Of a stretch of DNA of 64,000 bases, positions 1-9,020 are shown piece by piece. The notes beneath the pieces were generated by a model that saw only the letters and a program-made list of their open reading frames with translations, was not told the origin of the DNA and searched no databases. The stretch comes from Nitrosomonas eutropha (GTDB taxonomy: Bacteria; Pseudomonadota; Gammaproteobacteria; Burkholderiales; Nitrosomonadaceae). The stretch lies in assembly GCF_003201195.1 (NCBI RefSeq), contig NZ_QICQ01000001.1, forward strand, positions 124,001 through 188,000, given 5' to 3'. Position 1 is the first letter of the stretch, and the number at the start of each line of letters is the position of its first letter. The position numbers and the translations under genes were made by a program.

Positions 1-1292
1 AAGGTGCTTGGTGGAAAAGGTGCTTTGGCAGTGTGCAATGCGGAAATCTGGCCGATGCCGCCCGCCAGCATAATAGGTTTGTGATAGCCGCGTACCTGAC
101 CGTTGACTTCTACTTCATAGGTACGGAAATAACCTGCCAGATTGGGACGGCCAAATTCGTTACTGAATGCCGCACCACCAATCGGAGCAGTCAACATAAT
201 GTCAAGCGCAGAGGCAATATGCCCCGGTTTGCCATAATTATCAGTCTCCCAGGGTTGGATGGCCTCAGGAATGCGCAGGTTGGATACGCTGAATCCGGTC
301 AGGCCGGCCTTGGGTTTCGCGCCGGATCCGGTTGCACCTTCATCGCGAATCTCGCCCCCCACGCCGGTTGCCGCACCTGGAAAAGGTGAGATGGCCGTCG
401 GATGATTGTGCGTCTCCACCTTAATTAACCAATGGGTCAGTTCCGGTTCGTGCCTGTACGAATTGCCTTGACTGGGGTAAAACCGCTCAACAGTTTTTCC
501 TTCCAGAATGGCAGCATTATCTGCATAGGCAACAATGGTATGTTCAGGGTGGCGCTGATGCGTATGCCGGATCATGTCAAACAGCGAATGGGGTTGCTGC
601 ATGCCATCGATTACCCAGCTCGCATTGAAAATCTTGTGGCGACAATGTTCCGAATTGGCCTGTGCAAACATCATCAATTCGACATCGGTAGGGTTGCGCC
701 GAATGCGGATAAAATAATCCAGCAGATAATCAATTTCATCGGGTGACAGCGCCAGTCCCATTTCCCGGTTTGCCTGCAGCAGCGCATCACTTCCCTGGCC
801 AATCAGATCAACTTCAGCCAATGTGCCTGGTGTGGAATGCTGAAACAGGATCGCAGCTTCAGGCAGCGAATGCAGTACCACTTCAGTCATGCGGTCATGA
901 ATATACGCCTCGATTTGCAACATCTGCTCCGGCGGTAGTGTTGTCTGGCAACGAAACGCGAAAACAATGCCGCGTTCCAGTCGCTCGATTTTATCCAGAC
1001 TGCAACAATGCGCGATATCAGTAGCCTTGGATGACCAGGGTGAAATCGTGCCAGGACGAGGTACAACCAGCAACAGTTTGCTGCCCAGGGAGAGCGGCGC
1101 TGCTGCCCCCTCAACATTGAGCAACTGTCGTAGCCGATCGATTTCTTCCGGCGTCAAATCACGCTGAACCTCACAGAAATAGTGGTAGTCGGCAGTAATA
1201 CCGGAAATTTCCGGTACGATTGACTGAATTGAATGAAGCAAGCGTTCCAGACGAAAAGGAGAAAGCGCATTGCGCCCGTGAAATTGCAACAT
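1..1292 (-). CDS. purL: Phosphoribosylformylglycinamidine synthase, 5' part (runs off left edge)
   Basis: Catalyses ATP- and glutamine-dependent conversion of FGAR to FGAM, the fourth step of de novo purine synthesis, in the cytoplasm. About 430 N-terminal codons of a roughly 1300-residue large-type PurL are present. Visible family signatures in order are [19 protein letters not shown]-like sequence near residue 75, the [16 protein letters not shown] block, [15 protein letters not shown] with the adjoining [11 protein letters not shown], and [14 protein letters not shown]. The start at [14 protein letters not shown] matches the usual PurL N-terminus. The catalytic amidotransferase part lies outside the window. 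The gene is transcribed away from the cytochrome gene, leaving about 245 bp of divergent upstream DNA. Identification is secure. Confidence 0.96.
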   Translation of the reverse strand, partial: MLQFHGRNALSPFRLERLLHSIQSIVPEISGITADYHYFCEVQRDLTPEEIDRLRQLLNVEGAAAPLSLGSKLLLVVPRPGTISPWSSKATDIAHCCSLDKIERLERGIVFAFRCQTTLPPEQMLQIEAYIHDRMTEVVLHSLPEAAILFQHSTPGTLAEVDLIGQGSDALLQANREMGLALSPDEIDYLLDYFIRIRRNPTDVELMMFAQANSEHCRHKIFNASWVIDGMQQPHSLFDMIRHTHQRHPEHTIVAYADNAAILEGKTVERFYPSQGNSYRHEPELTHWLIKVETHNHPTAISPFPGAATGVGGEIRDEGATGSGAKPKAGLTGFSVSNLRIPEAIQPWETDNYGKPGHIASALDIMLTAPIGGAAFSNEFGRPNLAGYFRTYEVEVNGQVRGYHKPIMLAGGIGQISALHTAKAPFPPST

Positions 1293-1536
1293 CAGGAATG
1301 TAGCCAGTTAAATGAAAAGACATGATTTTACACGAGTAACCTACAGCCAGATTATTGTCTGGATGATTAGGTTGGGAAAAACCAGAAAGTGATCGCATGG
1401 ATCAATAATAGTTGCAGTTTCTCCGTTTATACAAAAAAATTCGGAACATCTTCTTCGGGCTTGACTTAGTTATTTCCATCTGTCATTTTTTACATATTCC
1501 CCAGATGTAATACTTGCTTTTAGGAAGGAGGACAGC

Positions 1537-3105
1537 ATGAGAAAAATACTACCCGCCGGTATGTTGTATGTTGTTATGGTGTTACTCACAACCGCAGTAT
1601 GTTTTGCAGGAAATAAAAGGGATGCTGCAGAAGGGCGCAATATCTGGTTCAACAGTACTTTTGGAGGAGAGCGCTTTTTTAGTCTTATCTTGCCTAATGC
1701 TCCCTTCAATTTCCAGATTGGCTTTGATCATATGTTAACCTGGCCACGGGATAGTCGGTTTGATGAATACGGAGTTATTAATGATCCGGATTGCACCCCG
1801 GGTGATGCGTCAACGGGCTATTTCGATCGATGTGCAGATCCTGAGTCCGCCGGTGTCATAGGAGTGCGAAAATTTCCAAACCCCTCAGGCGGCTCACCGC
1901 TTATAGGGATCACCTGTGCCGCTTGTCATGCCGGATTTGATCCCGTTCATCCTCCTTCAAATCCAAATAATCCACAAGAAAGAAACATTCATCCTACTGT
2001 CGGAAACCAGTATCTGCGGATCGACAAGCTTTTTAAGAGCCATCTTTCGCCGCATGATCCTCGCTATCAAATCTTTTCCAGCTGGGCTCCCGGCACTGTA
2101 GATACTACTTTACTGGAAAATGATCATATTAATAATCCGGGAACGATTACGCCGATCTGGTCACTACCCAATCGTCCATTCTTTAATGTGACCGCTGATG
2201 GTGAGCCTGCTCGCGTTCATCGTAACGGACAGGGAGGAGAAGATGATATCGGCTGTGAGCAGGCAGCGCTCCGAGTTTATTTCAACATTGGTATGTGCGC
2301 TGCAGAATGCATGGTTGGGCATCTTGCCAACGGACCTGGCGGGAGCCAAACGCCCATTAACCTTGCAGAATGCAGACAGGTCTGCCCAGAGCTCCTGCAA
2401 GCAGAAGAGTCGGTAGGCAAGCTCTGTGCGTTTCTGCAAACGCCACATGCTCCACGCCTGGTGCGTGCCCCGAAAGGCGCACATTATATTGATTGGAAGG
2501 TTGTAAGGAAGGGTCAGAAAGTCTTTTCTCAGGCATGCGAATCATGCCATTCCGATGGGAATCGTTCGTTAAGGCGAAATGTTCTCTCTGATGATCTGAT
2601 TCATCCTTTCGCCGAGATTGGTACGAATAGCTGTCGTGCCCGCACGACTAACTGGATGGGTGGCCATATCTGGGCCGTGTTTTCTTCAGATCAATATAAG
2701 GAACGACCGAACGGCGGACCAGGTTTTTACCGTGACATGCCTCTTGCAGGCATTTGGGCAACCGCTCCTTTTTTCCACAATAACAGGCTGGGCCAAAGCA
2801 TCGGCGATCCGTCAGTGGCTGGTCGTATCACGGCATACGAGGATGCAATGGATCTGTTGCTGAATCCTGATAAGCGAGATGAGCCTGGTTCGATCCTGCG
2901 TACGACTGACCAGGTACAACTGCCAACCCCATCTGGTGTCGTTATGCTCCCTGCCGGGACTCCTGTTGCTCAATTTGCAAGCCTTGATCCCAGTACTGGC
3001 AAAAATCTCTGCCCGGATCTCTCTGAAAATCAGGGGCACTACTTTGGAACAGAACTTTCGGATGAAGATAAGTATGCGCTGATCGAATTTCTGAAGACCC
3101 GCTGA
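1537..3105 (+). CDS. Secreted di-haem c-type cytochrome (CCP/MauG/RoxA-like superfamily)
   Basis: 522 residues with an N-terminal signal peptide (MRK, then a hydrophobic stretch ending VCFAG), so it is probably periplasmic or secreted. Two haem c attachment motifs are visible: CAACH near residue 127 and CESCH near residue 334. The C-terminal MPLAGIWATAPFFHNNRLG block resembles the conserved region of di-haem peroxidase-like and rubber-oxygenase (RoxA)-like proteins. Several extra cysteines (GCEQ, MCAAEC, CRQVCPEL) lie between the two haem sites. Strong RBS GGAAGGAGG sits just upstream of the ATG, and a weak candidate -35 (TTGACT) starts at 1461. The electron partner and substrate cannot be inferred. 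It stands alone, followed by a small Cys-rich ORF. Family call firm at superfamily level, specific function unknown. Confidence 0.8.
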   Translation: MRKILPAGMLYVVMVLLTTAVCFAGNKRDAAEGRNIWFNSTFGGERFFSLILPNAPFNFQIGFDHMLTWPRDSRFDEYGVINDPDCTPGDASTGYFDRCADPESAGVIGVRKFPNPSGGSPLIGITCAACHAGFDPVHPPSNPNNPQERNIHPTVGNQYLRIDKLFKSHLSPHDPRYQIFSSWAPGTVDTTLLENDHINNPGTITPIWSLPNRPFFNVTADGEPARVHRNGQGGEDDIGCEQAALRVYFNIGMCAAECMVGHLANGPGGSQTPINLAECRQVCPELLQAEESVGKLCAFLQTPHAPRLVRAPKGAHYIDWKVVRKGQKVFSQACESCHSDGNRSLRRNVLSDDLIHPFAEIGTNSCRARTTNWMGGHIWAVFSSDQYKERPNGGPGFYRDMPLAGIWATAPFFHNNRLGQSIGDPSVAGRITAYEDAMDLLLNPDKRDEPGSILRTTDQVQLPTPSGVVMLPAGTPVAQFASLDPSTGKNLCPDLSENQGHYFGTELSDEDKYALIEFLKTR

Positions 3106-3131
3106 TGTCGGTTATTTTATGAGTTTCATAT

Positions 3132-3344
3132 ATGAAAAATATGATCACTCAATCCACCATTAGTTGCCCACATTGCGGACATAAAGAAACAGAGGAAATG
3201 CCAATTGATGCCTGTCAGTGGTACTACGAATGCAAGTTGTGCCATACATTGTTACATCCACTGGCAGGCGATTGCTGTGTGTTTTGTTCGTATGGTACGT
3301 TTCCATGCCCGCTAAAGCAGCAAGACCACTCATGTTGCACTTGA
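3132..3344 (+). CDS. Small GDCCVxC-motif cysteine-rich protein
   Basis: 70-residue protein with an N-terminal CPHCG zinc-ribbon-like pair, a second ECKLCH pair and the characteristic GDCCVFCSYGTFPCPLKQ tail. This matches the family named for its GDCCVxC domain, some members of which carry selenocysteine; here all positions are Cys. Members are often seen near metal-resistance genes, but none is visible here. It follows the cytochrome stop by 26 bp and might be cotranscribed. No good Shine-Dalgarno is obvious upstream. Likely a cytoplasmic metal-binding protein; the role is unknown. Confidence 0.75.
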   Translation: MKNMITQSTISCPHCGHKETEEMPIDACQWYYECKLCHTLLHPLAGDCCVFCSYGTFPCPLKQQDHSCCT

Positions 3345-3445
3345 ACGCTGTCGGCTCTCGCCTGGCGGTACGAAAATCATCAACATACGCATTACCAAGA
3401 GCCGTTATGAAATATTTGTTCTAGCTCGTTCGATCAACTCACAAA

Positions 3446-3782
3446 TCAAAGATAATTATTAACGCTATCTTCGATAGGATCAGCATATTGGCTTCCAAGC
3501 ACGCCCTGTTTCTTCCCGGCACGCGAAATATCGACTGCACATAATTGCTTGAGATTGATATGATGATTTTTATCCAGCCTATTTTTTCTGTGGGCACATC
3601 CAGATTTACTGCAAAAGGTCAGGGTTTATGTTGAGGAAGTAAAGGAGCAACAATCAATGTTCTGGAATGAACATTGGCTAGGCTACTTTGAAGCATGACA
3701 CATGGCCTCAGTTTTTTGTTTCTGCCTCCTTGGTCGGTTCAAGATTAATCCAGTAAATGTCCAGCTGTTTGAAATTAGTCAT
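3446..3782 (-). pseudogene. Decayed MazF-like toxin gene
   Basis: On the minus strand the sequence starts MTNFKQLDIYWINLEPTKEA, then after a frameshift near an A-run continues as KKLRPCVMLQSSLANVHSRT, LIVAPLLPQHKP, and after a second frameshift as DKNHHINLKQLCAVDISRA and KKQGVLGSQYADPIEDSV before a stop. These pieces in order read as a MazF/PemK endoribonuclease with its R-PCV and HINL-Q-A-DISR blocks. At least two frameshifts and an in-frame stop make it non-functional. The reconstructed start overlaps the end of the mazE-like remnant by 8 nt (ATGACTAA), as in working mazEF operons. Confidence 0.75.
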
Positions 3783-4003
3783 TGGCTAATCCATCTGACA
3801 GCCTACTACCTCATTCTTGTAATTCCGCCTAGTAGTTCGTATCTTCTGCCTCTTCCTGGTTTGCTTTACGTAAAGCTGCCTGAAGGAAATTTGTGCGTTC
3901 CTGTTTCAAGAGCTGATTGATATAGGCGCTACCGATTGTTATTCGCAATATTGTTCAAAAAAGTAAATGTTTCATCATCAATCGTGATGGTTATTCTATG
4001 ATT
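3775..4003 (-). pseudogene. Decayed MazE-like antitoxin gene
   Basis: Minus-strand fragments read ITITIDDETFTFLNNIANNN, then a frameshift to SAYINQLLKQERTNFLQAAL and RKANQEEAEDTNY, then a further shift to AELQE-stop-GSRLSDGLAND. Together they resemble a MazE-type antitoxin whose C-terminus ends exactly over the start of the mazF-like remnant. Two frameshifts and one nonsense change are needed to reconstruct it, so it is broken. The region further upstream (4010-4200) has no recognisable gene. Confidence 0.65.
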
Positions 4004-4231
4004 CAGGTAATTAATTACATCATCAACAGTAAAACAGTAATCGAGCAATAGATGCAGGTGGTGCCCAAAGAAGTTTGGGCCATAACGATAAGGCTAGATC
4101 ATCAATGACAAAGCCAAGGGTAGCAACGCGCGCTTGACAAGATACATAACCTGCCGCCATTCTCAAACATAAAGATACGAATAAGGGAAACAATCAGCCC
4201 CTATGGGTATTAATAACCTCGGAGGTATATC

Positions 4232-4666
4232 ATGAGTAACGAAAAATCTTATACGGGCAACTGCTTTTGTGGAGCAGTTCAATTCACAGTTACTGGAGAG
4301 CCCGCTGCTATGGGTTATTGTCATTGTGAATCGTGCCGGCACTGGTCTGCAGGGCCAGTCAATGCGTTTACTTTGTGGAAGCCCGAGGCAGTTAAAATTA
4401 CACAAGGTGCTGACAACATCGGAACCTATCACAAAACACCAGCAAGTTATCGTAAATGGTGCCAAACCTGTGGTGGCCATCTTTTTACAGACCATCCAGG
4501 CATGGGACTCATCGACGTTTATGCAGCATTACTACCGGAATTGCCTTATACACCCGAAGTTCATGTGCACTACCAGGAAACGGTATTGCACGTCAGGGAC
4601 GGCTTGCCAAAAATGAAAGACCTGCCAAAGGAGATGGGTGGATCAGGTGAAAATGTAGAGGAATAA
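4232..4666 (+). CDS. GFA-family (glutathione-dependent formaldehyde-activating enzyme-like) zinc protein
   Basis: 144-residue protein of the GFA / CENP-V fold. The zinc-ligand cysteine pairs are visible: NCFCG near residue 11, CHCESC near residue 31 and CQTCGG near residue 76. Members of the family typed as Gfa bind formaldehyde-glutathione adducts, but most are uncharacterised and the substrate here is unknown. The RBS CGGAGG lies 8 bases before the ATG. It is followed after 30 bp by nnrDE, with no functional link apparent. Confidence 0.85.
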   Translation: MSNEKSYTGNCFCGAVQFTVTGEPAAMGYCHCESCRHWSAGPVNAFTLWKPEAVKITQGADNIGTYHKTPASYRKWCQTCGGHLFTDHPGMGLIDVYAALLPELPYTPEVHVHYQETVLHVRDGLPKMKDLPKEMGGSGENVEE

Positions 4667-4696
4667 CATAATTTTCACGAATAATCTTGCGATCAA

Positions 4697-6256
4697 ATGA
4701 ATACCACGCCCATCTATACCACTGCTGAAATTCGCGAGATTGAATCGCTAGTGCTATCCGTACCCAATCCGCCGCTATTGATGGAGAAGGCAGGGTTGGC
4801 GGCAGCAGAAATTGCCCAAGCCCGATTGCTGACAGGGAACAATCATCGGATATTGATTCTGGCCGGACCGGGTAACAATGGCGGGGATGCGTTGGTGGCT
4901 GCGCGCCATTTGCATGGCTGGGGAAAACAGGTAACGCTGGTGTTTACCGGAGAATCCGCACGGCTGTCGCGGGATGCCAGACAAGCGCTGGAACAATGGC
5001 AATCCATCGGTGAAATGATCCATCGGGAGATTCCGGCTAATGGCCAATGGGATGCCGTGATAGACGGCTTGTTTGGTATCGGCCTGAACGAAGCACGCCC
5101 GCTGGAGGAAAGGTACCAGCAACTCATCGGGCAAATCAATCATCTGAATCTCCCGATACTGGCGCTCGATATTCCCAGTGGTTTGCTGAGCGATTCCGGT
5201 CGTGTGTCGGAGGTTGCGGTTAGGGCAGCGATTACGGTTACTTTCATCGCCCTCAAGCCAGGCTTGCTGACGCATGACGGCTGCGATCATTGCGGCGAAA
5301 TCATTGTGTGCAATCTGGAGCTGGACACCACCACACTGCTTTCTCCACGGAACTGGCTGTTGGATCGAGCGAGTATTGCCTCGAGATTGCCGCCTCTCCG
5401 ACAGGCAAACAGCCATAAAGGTACTTACGGTAGACTCGGAATTCTGGGCGGAGCCGGCGGCATGATTGGTGCGGTTCTGCTGGCCGGGCGTGCTGCACTC
5501 AATCTGGGAGCGGGACGAGTTTATCTGGGGCTGCTGACGCAGGAGGATGCACCGGTAGTTGATCTGACCCAACCTGAGTTGATGTTGCGTCCCCCTTCCG
5601 GCTTTTTTGAGCCAGATTTTCTGGATGCTCTGGTAATTGGTCCCGGCTTGGGGGGAGAAATCGCTGCGTGCATTTATCTGGAACAAGCGCTGCAAACCAG
5701 CCTGCCATTAGTGCTGGATGCTGATGCACTCAACTTGATTGCCTGCCATACAGAGCTCAGCAATGCCATCAAGGTACGTGAAGCACCCGCCATACTCACA
5801 CCCCATCCGGCAGAAGCAGCCCGTTTGCTGAATACAACCACTGTTGAAATACAGCACAATCGGCTGGAGGCCGCCCAAACCCTTGCCCGACAGTTTAATT
5901 GCATCATCGTCCTGAAAGGGGCGGGTAGCATTTGCGCTTTTCCGGACGGACATTGCCATTTCAATACCAGTGGCAATCCTGGTTTAAGCACTGCTGGCAC
6001 TGGTGATGTCCTTTCAGGTTTTCTGGGTGCATTGCTGGTGCAAGCATTACCTCCGGAAAATACTCTGTTATTGGCCGTTCACTTGCACGGCGCAGCAGCG
6101 GATACACTGCTGGAACAGCAACATGGCCCTGTCGGCATGACGGCATCGGAAATTATTCCCGCTGCCCGCCACCTGCTGAATTGCTGGATCGATCAGAAAA
6201 CCTCCGGGTACCGATATGCCCGGTTTGGCGGGCAGTTCAAACCAAACAACCAATAA
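4697..6256 (+). CDS. nnr: Bifunctional NAD(P)H-hydrate epimerase / ADP-dependent NAD(P)H-hydrate dehydratase
   Basis: 519-residue YjeF-type fusion that repairs hydrated NAD(P)H (NADHX, NADPHX). The N-terminal epimerase (NnrE) part carries ILAGPGNNGGDALVAARHL near residue 55 and the VIDGLFGIGL block. The C-terminal dehydratase (NnrD), ribokinase-like part starts around residue 240 (SHKGTYGRLGILGG) and has the conserved AGTGDVLSGFLGAL near residue 434. Length is normal for the fusion. It ends about 420 bp before the exporter gene. Identification is secure. Confidence 0.95.
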   Translation: MNTTPIYTTAEIREIESLVLSVPNPPLLMEKAGLAAAEIAQARLLTGNNHRILILAGPGNNGGDALVAARHLHGWGKQVTLVFTGESARLSRDARQALEQWQSIGEMIHREIPANGQWDAVIDGLFGIGLNEARPLEERYQQLIGQINHLNLPILALDIPSGLLSDSGRVSEVAVRAAITVTFIALKPGLLTHDGCDHCGEIIVCNLELDTTTLLSPRNWLLDRASIASRLPPLRQANSHKGTYGRLGILGGAGGMIGAVLLAGRAALNLGAGRVYLGLLTQEDAPVVDLTQPELMLRPPSGFFEPDFLDALVIGPGLGGEIAACIYLEQALQTSLPLVLDADALNLIACHTELSNAIKVREAPAILTPHPAEAARLLNTTTVEIQHNRLEAAQTLARQFNCIIVLKGAGSICAFPDGHCHFNTSGNPGLSTAGTGDVLSGFLGALLVQALPPENTLLLAVHLHGAAADTLLEQQHGPVGMTASEIIPAARHLLNCWIDQKTSGYRYARFGGQFKPNNQ

Positions 6257-6679
6257 AATACGGACAATCAAGCCCAGCAGTACTGAAAAGCCAGGTATCC
6301 ACCAGCATCGTGCGGATCTGACAACTGCCGAACCAGAGCAGTAATCTATCCGGCTGGAATTATTGAACCGCTACATGCCGCTGTGGTAAAGTGCCGTCAA
6401 ACTGGCGGCAGCCTTTGTCGCATTTTACCCATTGGATTCCCCGGTTAGACTCTGCCGATCGCGCTTATTGATAGATAGTGAAACAGCATGGCGGTAACGT
6501 GCCTGAAACACTTTAAGATCAGTATCCCGTAGACAACAACGCATGGTAGCGCTTGAAAATTTCGTGAAAGACACTTTACAGTTTGTGTCGGATATCAACC
6601 AGATTTGGCGAACGACAATCGGAAGTAGTTTTAATGATCGCGGAGCCGGCTTGTGTCAGTAAACAAAAATACTTAACCG
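6257..6679 (+). other. Intergenic region before the exporter operon
   Basis: About 420 bp with no supported gene. It must hold the promoter of the glycan export operon, but no convincing sigma-70 site or terminator can be picked by eye. A short GCCG/CGGC-type inverted pair near 6393-6415 is too weak to call. Confidence 0.4.
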
Positions 6680-7498
6680 ATGCGCGAATTTTCAGCAACA
6701 CCAATAGAAATGTTCGTCAGTCTCTGGCGAAATCGCAGCCTGGTTCATGCCTCTGCCAAACGGGAAGTGCTGGGGCGCTACCGTGGCTCTGCTTTAGGAT
6801 TGCTGTGGTCCTTTTTCAATCCAATTTTTATGCTGGCTGTGTACACTTTTGTATTCAGAGTGGTGTTCAAGGCGCGCTGGAATACCGGCAGTGATTCCAA
6901 AACCGAATTTGCCTTGGTACTGTTTGCCGGTTTGATTGTATTTAACCTGTTTGCCGAGTGCATCAATCGCGCCCCCGGGCTGATACTCTCCAACGTTAAC
7001 TATGTCAAAAAAGTGGTCTTCCCGTTGGAAATTCTGCCCTTCGTTGCGCTACTTTCCGCCCTTTACCACGCAGTGATCAGCCTGATTGTCTGGCTTGTGG
7101 CCTACCTGGTCCTGTTTGGCGTGCCGCACGCTACCTTATTATTTCTTCCGCTAGTCATTTTGCCATTTTGTTTATTCATCATGGGCCTAAGCTGGGCCCT
7201 GGCTTCACTGGGAGTATTTTTGCGGGATGTATCTCAATTCATCGGCGTCCTCACCACGGTATTGATGTTCCTGAGCCCTATTTTTTACCCGGCAACTGCC
7301 TTGCCAGAAAACTATCGGCACTGGCTGTACTTGAACCCGCTTACTCCGGTCGTCGAAATGGTTCGGGATGTACTGTACTGGGGAAAAATACCTGAGTTCG
7401 CCATGTTAGGACTCTACTGGCTGGCCACTGGCTTCATCGCTTGGCTGGGCTTTGCCTGGTTTCAGAAAACCAGAAAAGGATTTGCGGATGTTCTTTGA
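6680..7498 (+). CDS. wzm: ABC-2 polysaccharide/O-antigen exporter permease
   Basis: 272-residue integral membrane protein of the ABC-2 (TagG/Wzm) family, with about six hydrophobic segments. The N-terminal cytoplasmic KREVLGRYRGSALGLLWSFF block and the C-terminal FLSPIFYPATALPENYRHWL / LNPLTPVVEMVRDVLYW blocks are typical of lipid-linked glycan exporters. It should pair with the Wzt ATPase encoded at 11229-12542. The two partners are normally adjacent; here about 3.7 kb of accessory DNA lies between them. No clear Shine-Dalgarno precedes the ATG. Confidence 0.9.
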   Translation: MREFSATPIEMFVSLWRNRSLVHASAKREVLGRYRGSALGLLWSFFNPIFMLAVYTFVFRVVFKARWNTGSDSKTEFALVLFAGLIVFNLFAECINRAPGLILSNVNYVKKVVFPLEILPFVALLSALYHAVISLIVWLVAYLVLFGVPHATLLFLPLVILPFCLFIMGLSWALASLGVFLRDVSQFIGVLTTVLMFLSPIFYPATALPENYRHWLYLNPLTPVVEMVRDVLYWGKIPEFAMLGLYWLATGFIAWLGFAWFQKTRKGFADVL

Positions 7499-7646
7499 TA
7501 TCAATTCAATCATAAATTATTCCTGTTAAAGGCATGCTGGCCCACAATCTATCTCGCTACATCCCTGCGAGCCTCGTAATCACCAAGTAAATCAGTATTC
7601 CCAAGGGGTGGAGAAAGCCCATATAATTTCCAGCGAACATCAACAA

Positions 7647-7925
7647 ATGAGACTCTCACCGTACACACAGCGGATCATTTGCGAAAGCGATCAGGATATC
7701 TTTGGCACCGATGCCTATGTCAAAGTATTCGGTTCCAGGCTGGATGATAATGCTCGGGGCAATGATATTGATTTGCTGGTTGAACTGCCATCTATCACGC
7801 AGGAGGTTGAACGCAAAGCTCTGCAGCTTATCGCCAGACTGCAATACTGATCGGTAACAACAACATTTTTCACAAACCCTGGAGATAGTTGCGAAGAAGG
7901 CAAACATCTTGCTATAGCTGGCATA
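7647..7925 (+). pseudogene. Broken MNT-type nucleotidyltransferase-domain gene
   Basis: Encodes MRLSPYTQRIICE, then VKVFGSRLDDNARGNDIDLL, the GSx10DxD signature of minimal nucleotidyltransferases. The open frame stops at 7850 after KALQLIARLQY, shorter than the roughly 100 residues of the family. Beyond the stop a shifted frame seems to continue (about 7850-7925), suggesting a frameshift truncated the C-terminus. An upstream in-frame ATG at 7608 exists, but homologous proteins start at MRLSPY. No HEPN partner is next to it. Probably inactive. Confidence 0.6.
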
Positions 7926-8024
7926 ACTTGTTCATGCAGAAGAATACCGTTTTGTTGTGAATTTCTCGCTTCGGCCTATCCAGTTTGATGAGACTCTGTT
8001 TTAATTTTCACACGTGAAAGAATT

Positions 8025-8579
8025 ATGAGCAGCATTATCAAGACTGAAAATATCGAATGCATGATTGAGATCATTCGAGACCAGAGAGTCATACTTGATT
8101 ACGACATTGCACGTATATATGGTGTTGAAACTAAACGTATAAACGAAGCTGTCAAAAATAATCCAGATAAATTTCCACAAGGTTATTTCTTTGAACTGAA
8201 TGCTGAGGAATATGCTAATTTGCGGTCGAAAAAAACGACCGCAACCTTCGCCAAGGTTCGCGTACCTCCCAAGGCGTTTATCGAAAAAGGCCTCTATATG
8301 CTAGCCACTATTCTAAAAAGTCAGGACGCAACGCAGGCCACGCTCAACATTATCGAAACCTTTAGTAAGTTGCGTGAGCTTTCTCGCAATGTTAAGGAAC
8401 TCGCTAACTTAGAAGACAAGCCAAAGCAAAAGACACTTATGCAGCGGAGTGGCGAGCTGATTGCTGAAATCTTGGATGGTGATCTGCAAACGCGAGACGC
8501 AGAAACCACTATTGAGCTGAATTTCGCTGTCCTGAAATTCAAGCACACTGTCAAAAAAAGTGGAGGTGGTAAAAGCTGA
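8025..8579 (+). CDS. ORF6N-domain protein (phage-derived DNA-binding type)
   Basis: 184 residues. The N-terminal 90 or so (MIEIIRDQRVILDYDIARIY, then VETKRINEAVKNNPDKFP, then FELNAEEYANLRSK) match the ORF6N domain found in phage antirepressor-like and mobile-element proteins. The remainder is a helical tail. It is inserted between the exporter permease and ATPase genes and is more AT-rich than the flanking glycan genes, consistent with transfer. A short GC inverted repeat (CTGAAG/CTTCAG) covers the stop codon but has no T-run. Function beyond likely DNA binding is unknown. Confidence 0.8.
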   Translation: MSSIIKTENIECMIEIIRDQRVILDYDIARIYGVETKRINEAVKNNPDKFPQGYFFELNAEEYANLRSKKTTATFAKVRVPPKAFIEKGLYMLATILKSQDATQATLNIIETFSKLRELSRNVKELANLEDKPKQKTLMQRSGELIAEILDGDLQTRDAETTIELNFAVLKFKHTVKKSGGGKS

Positions 8580-9020
8580 AGGGCCGCTTCAGTTGATAGC
8601 TAAAATGGGCACATTAGCATTACCAATTTGGGCAAGATCTGCAATTACACCGTACCATCATGGCTCGCCCTATCCTGGATCCCGAGGCGTTTGCACACGT
8701 ACACATTGCTGGATGCACCGGAATAACCTGATCACTGCTGAGGCGCCGGGAATCAGCCGGCGGATGGCAAGTTACTGCCGTACCGCGCACAAAGCCATCC
8801 CGCGCACTGTCTGCAGCCCGCACTCGGGGAGCTCCCGTTTCGTTGCGATGGTGACGCTGCTCTCAACCATGGGTTTGTTGTTGGTGAAATATAGACTGCT
8901 CGCGATGATCCGGCCAGTTGTCTTTACGAAACTGTAAGGTTTTAGTCGCAACCTCGAACGTAGTATGGCGGGAAGCAATACAGAACTGCTTTATTTCTTT
9001 TGTTCTATGACACTTTGCTG
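8580..9020 (+). other. Non-coding or decayed stretch before rpn gene 1
   Basis: About 440 bp with short open frames on both strands, none of which I recognise. It probably holds remnants of a mobile or older gene as well as the promoter of the following Rpn gene. Confidence 0.35.

Noticed and set aside
1461-1489. Promoter TTGACT...CATTTT before the cytochrome gene
   Set aside because: Only the -35 resembles consensus; the -10 is poor, so it was mentioned but not called as a feature.
4775-5695. Long minus-strand frame across nnr
   Set aside because: It is a shadow of the clear NnrDE gene and its translation has no recognisable family features.
8560-8937. 125-codon plus-strand frame before rpn copy 1
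   Set aside because: No family resemblance and it starts inside the ORF6N gene.
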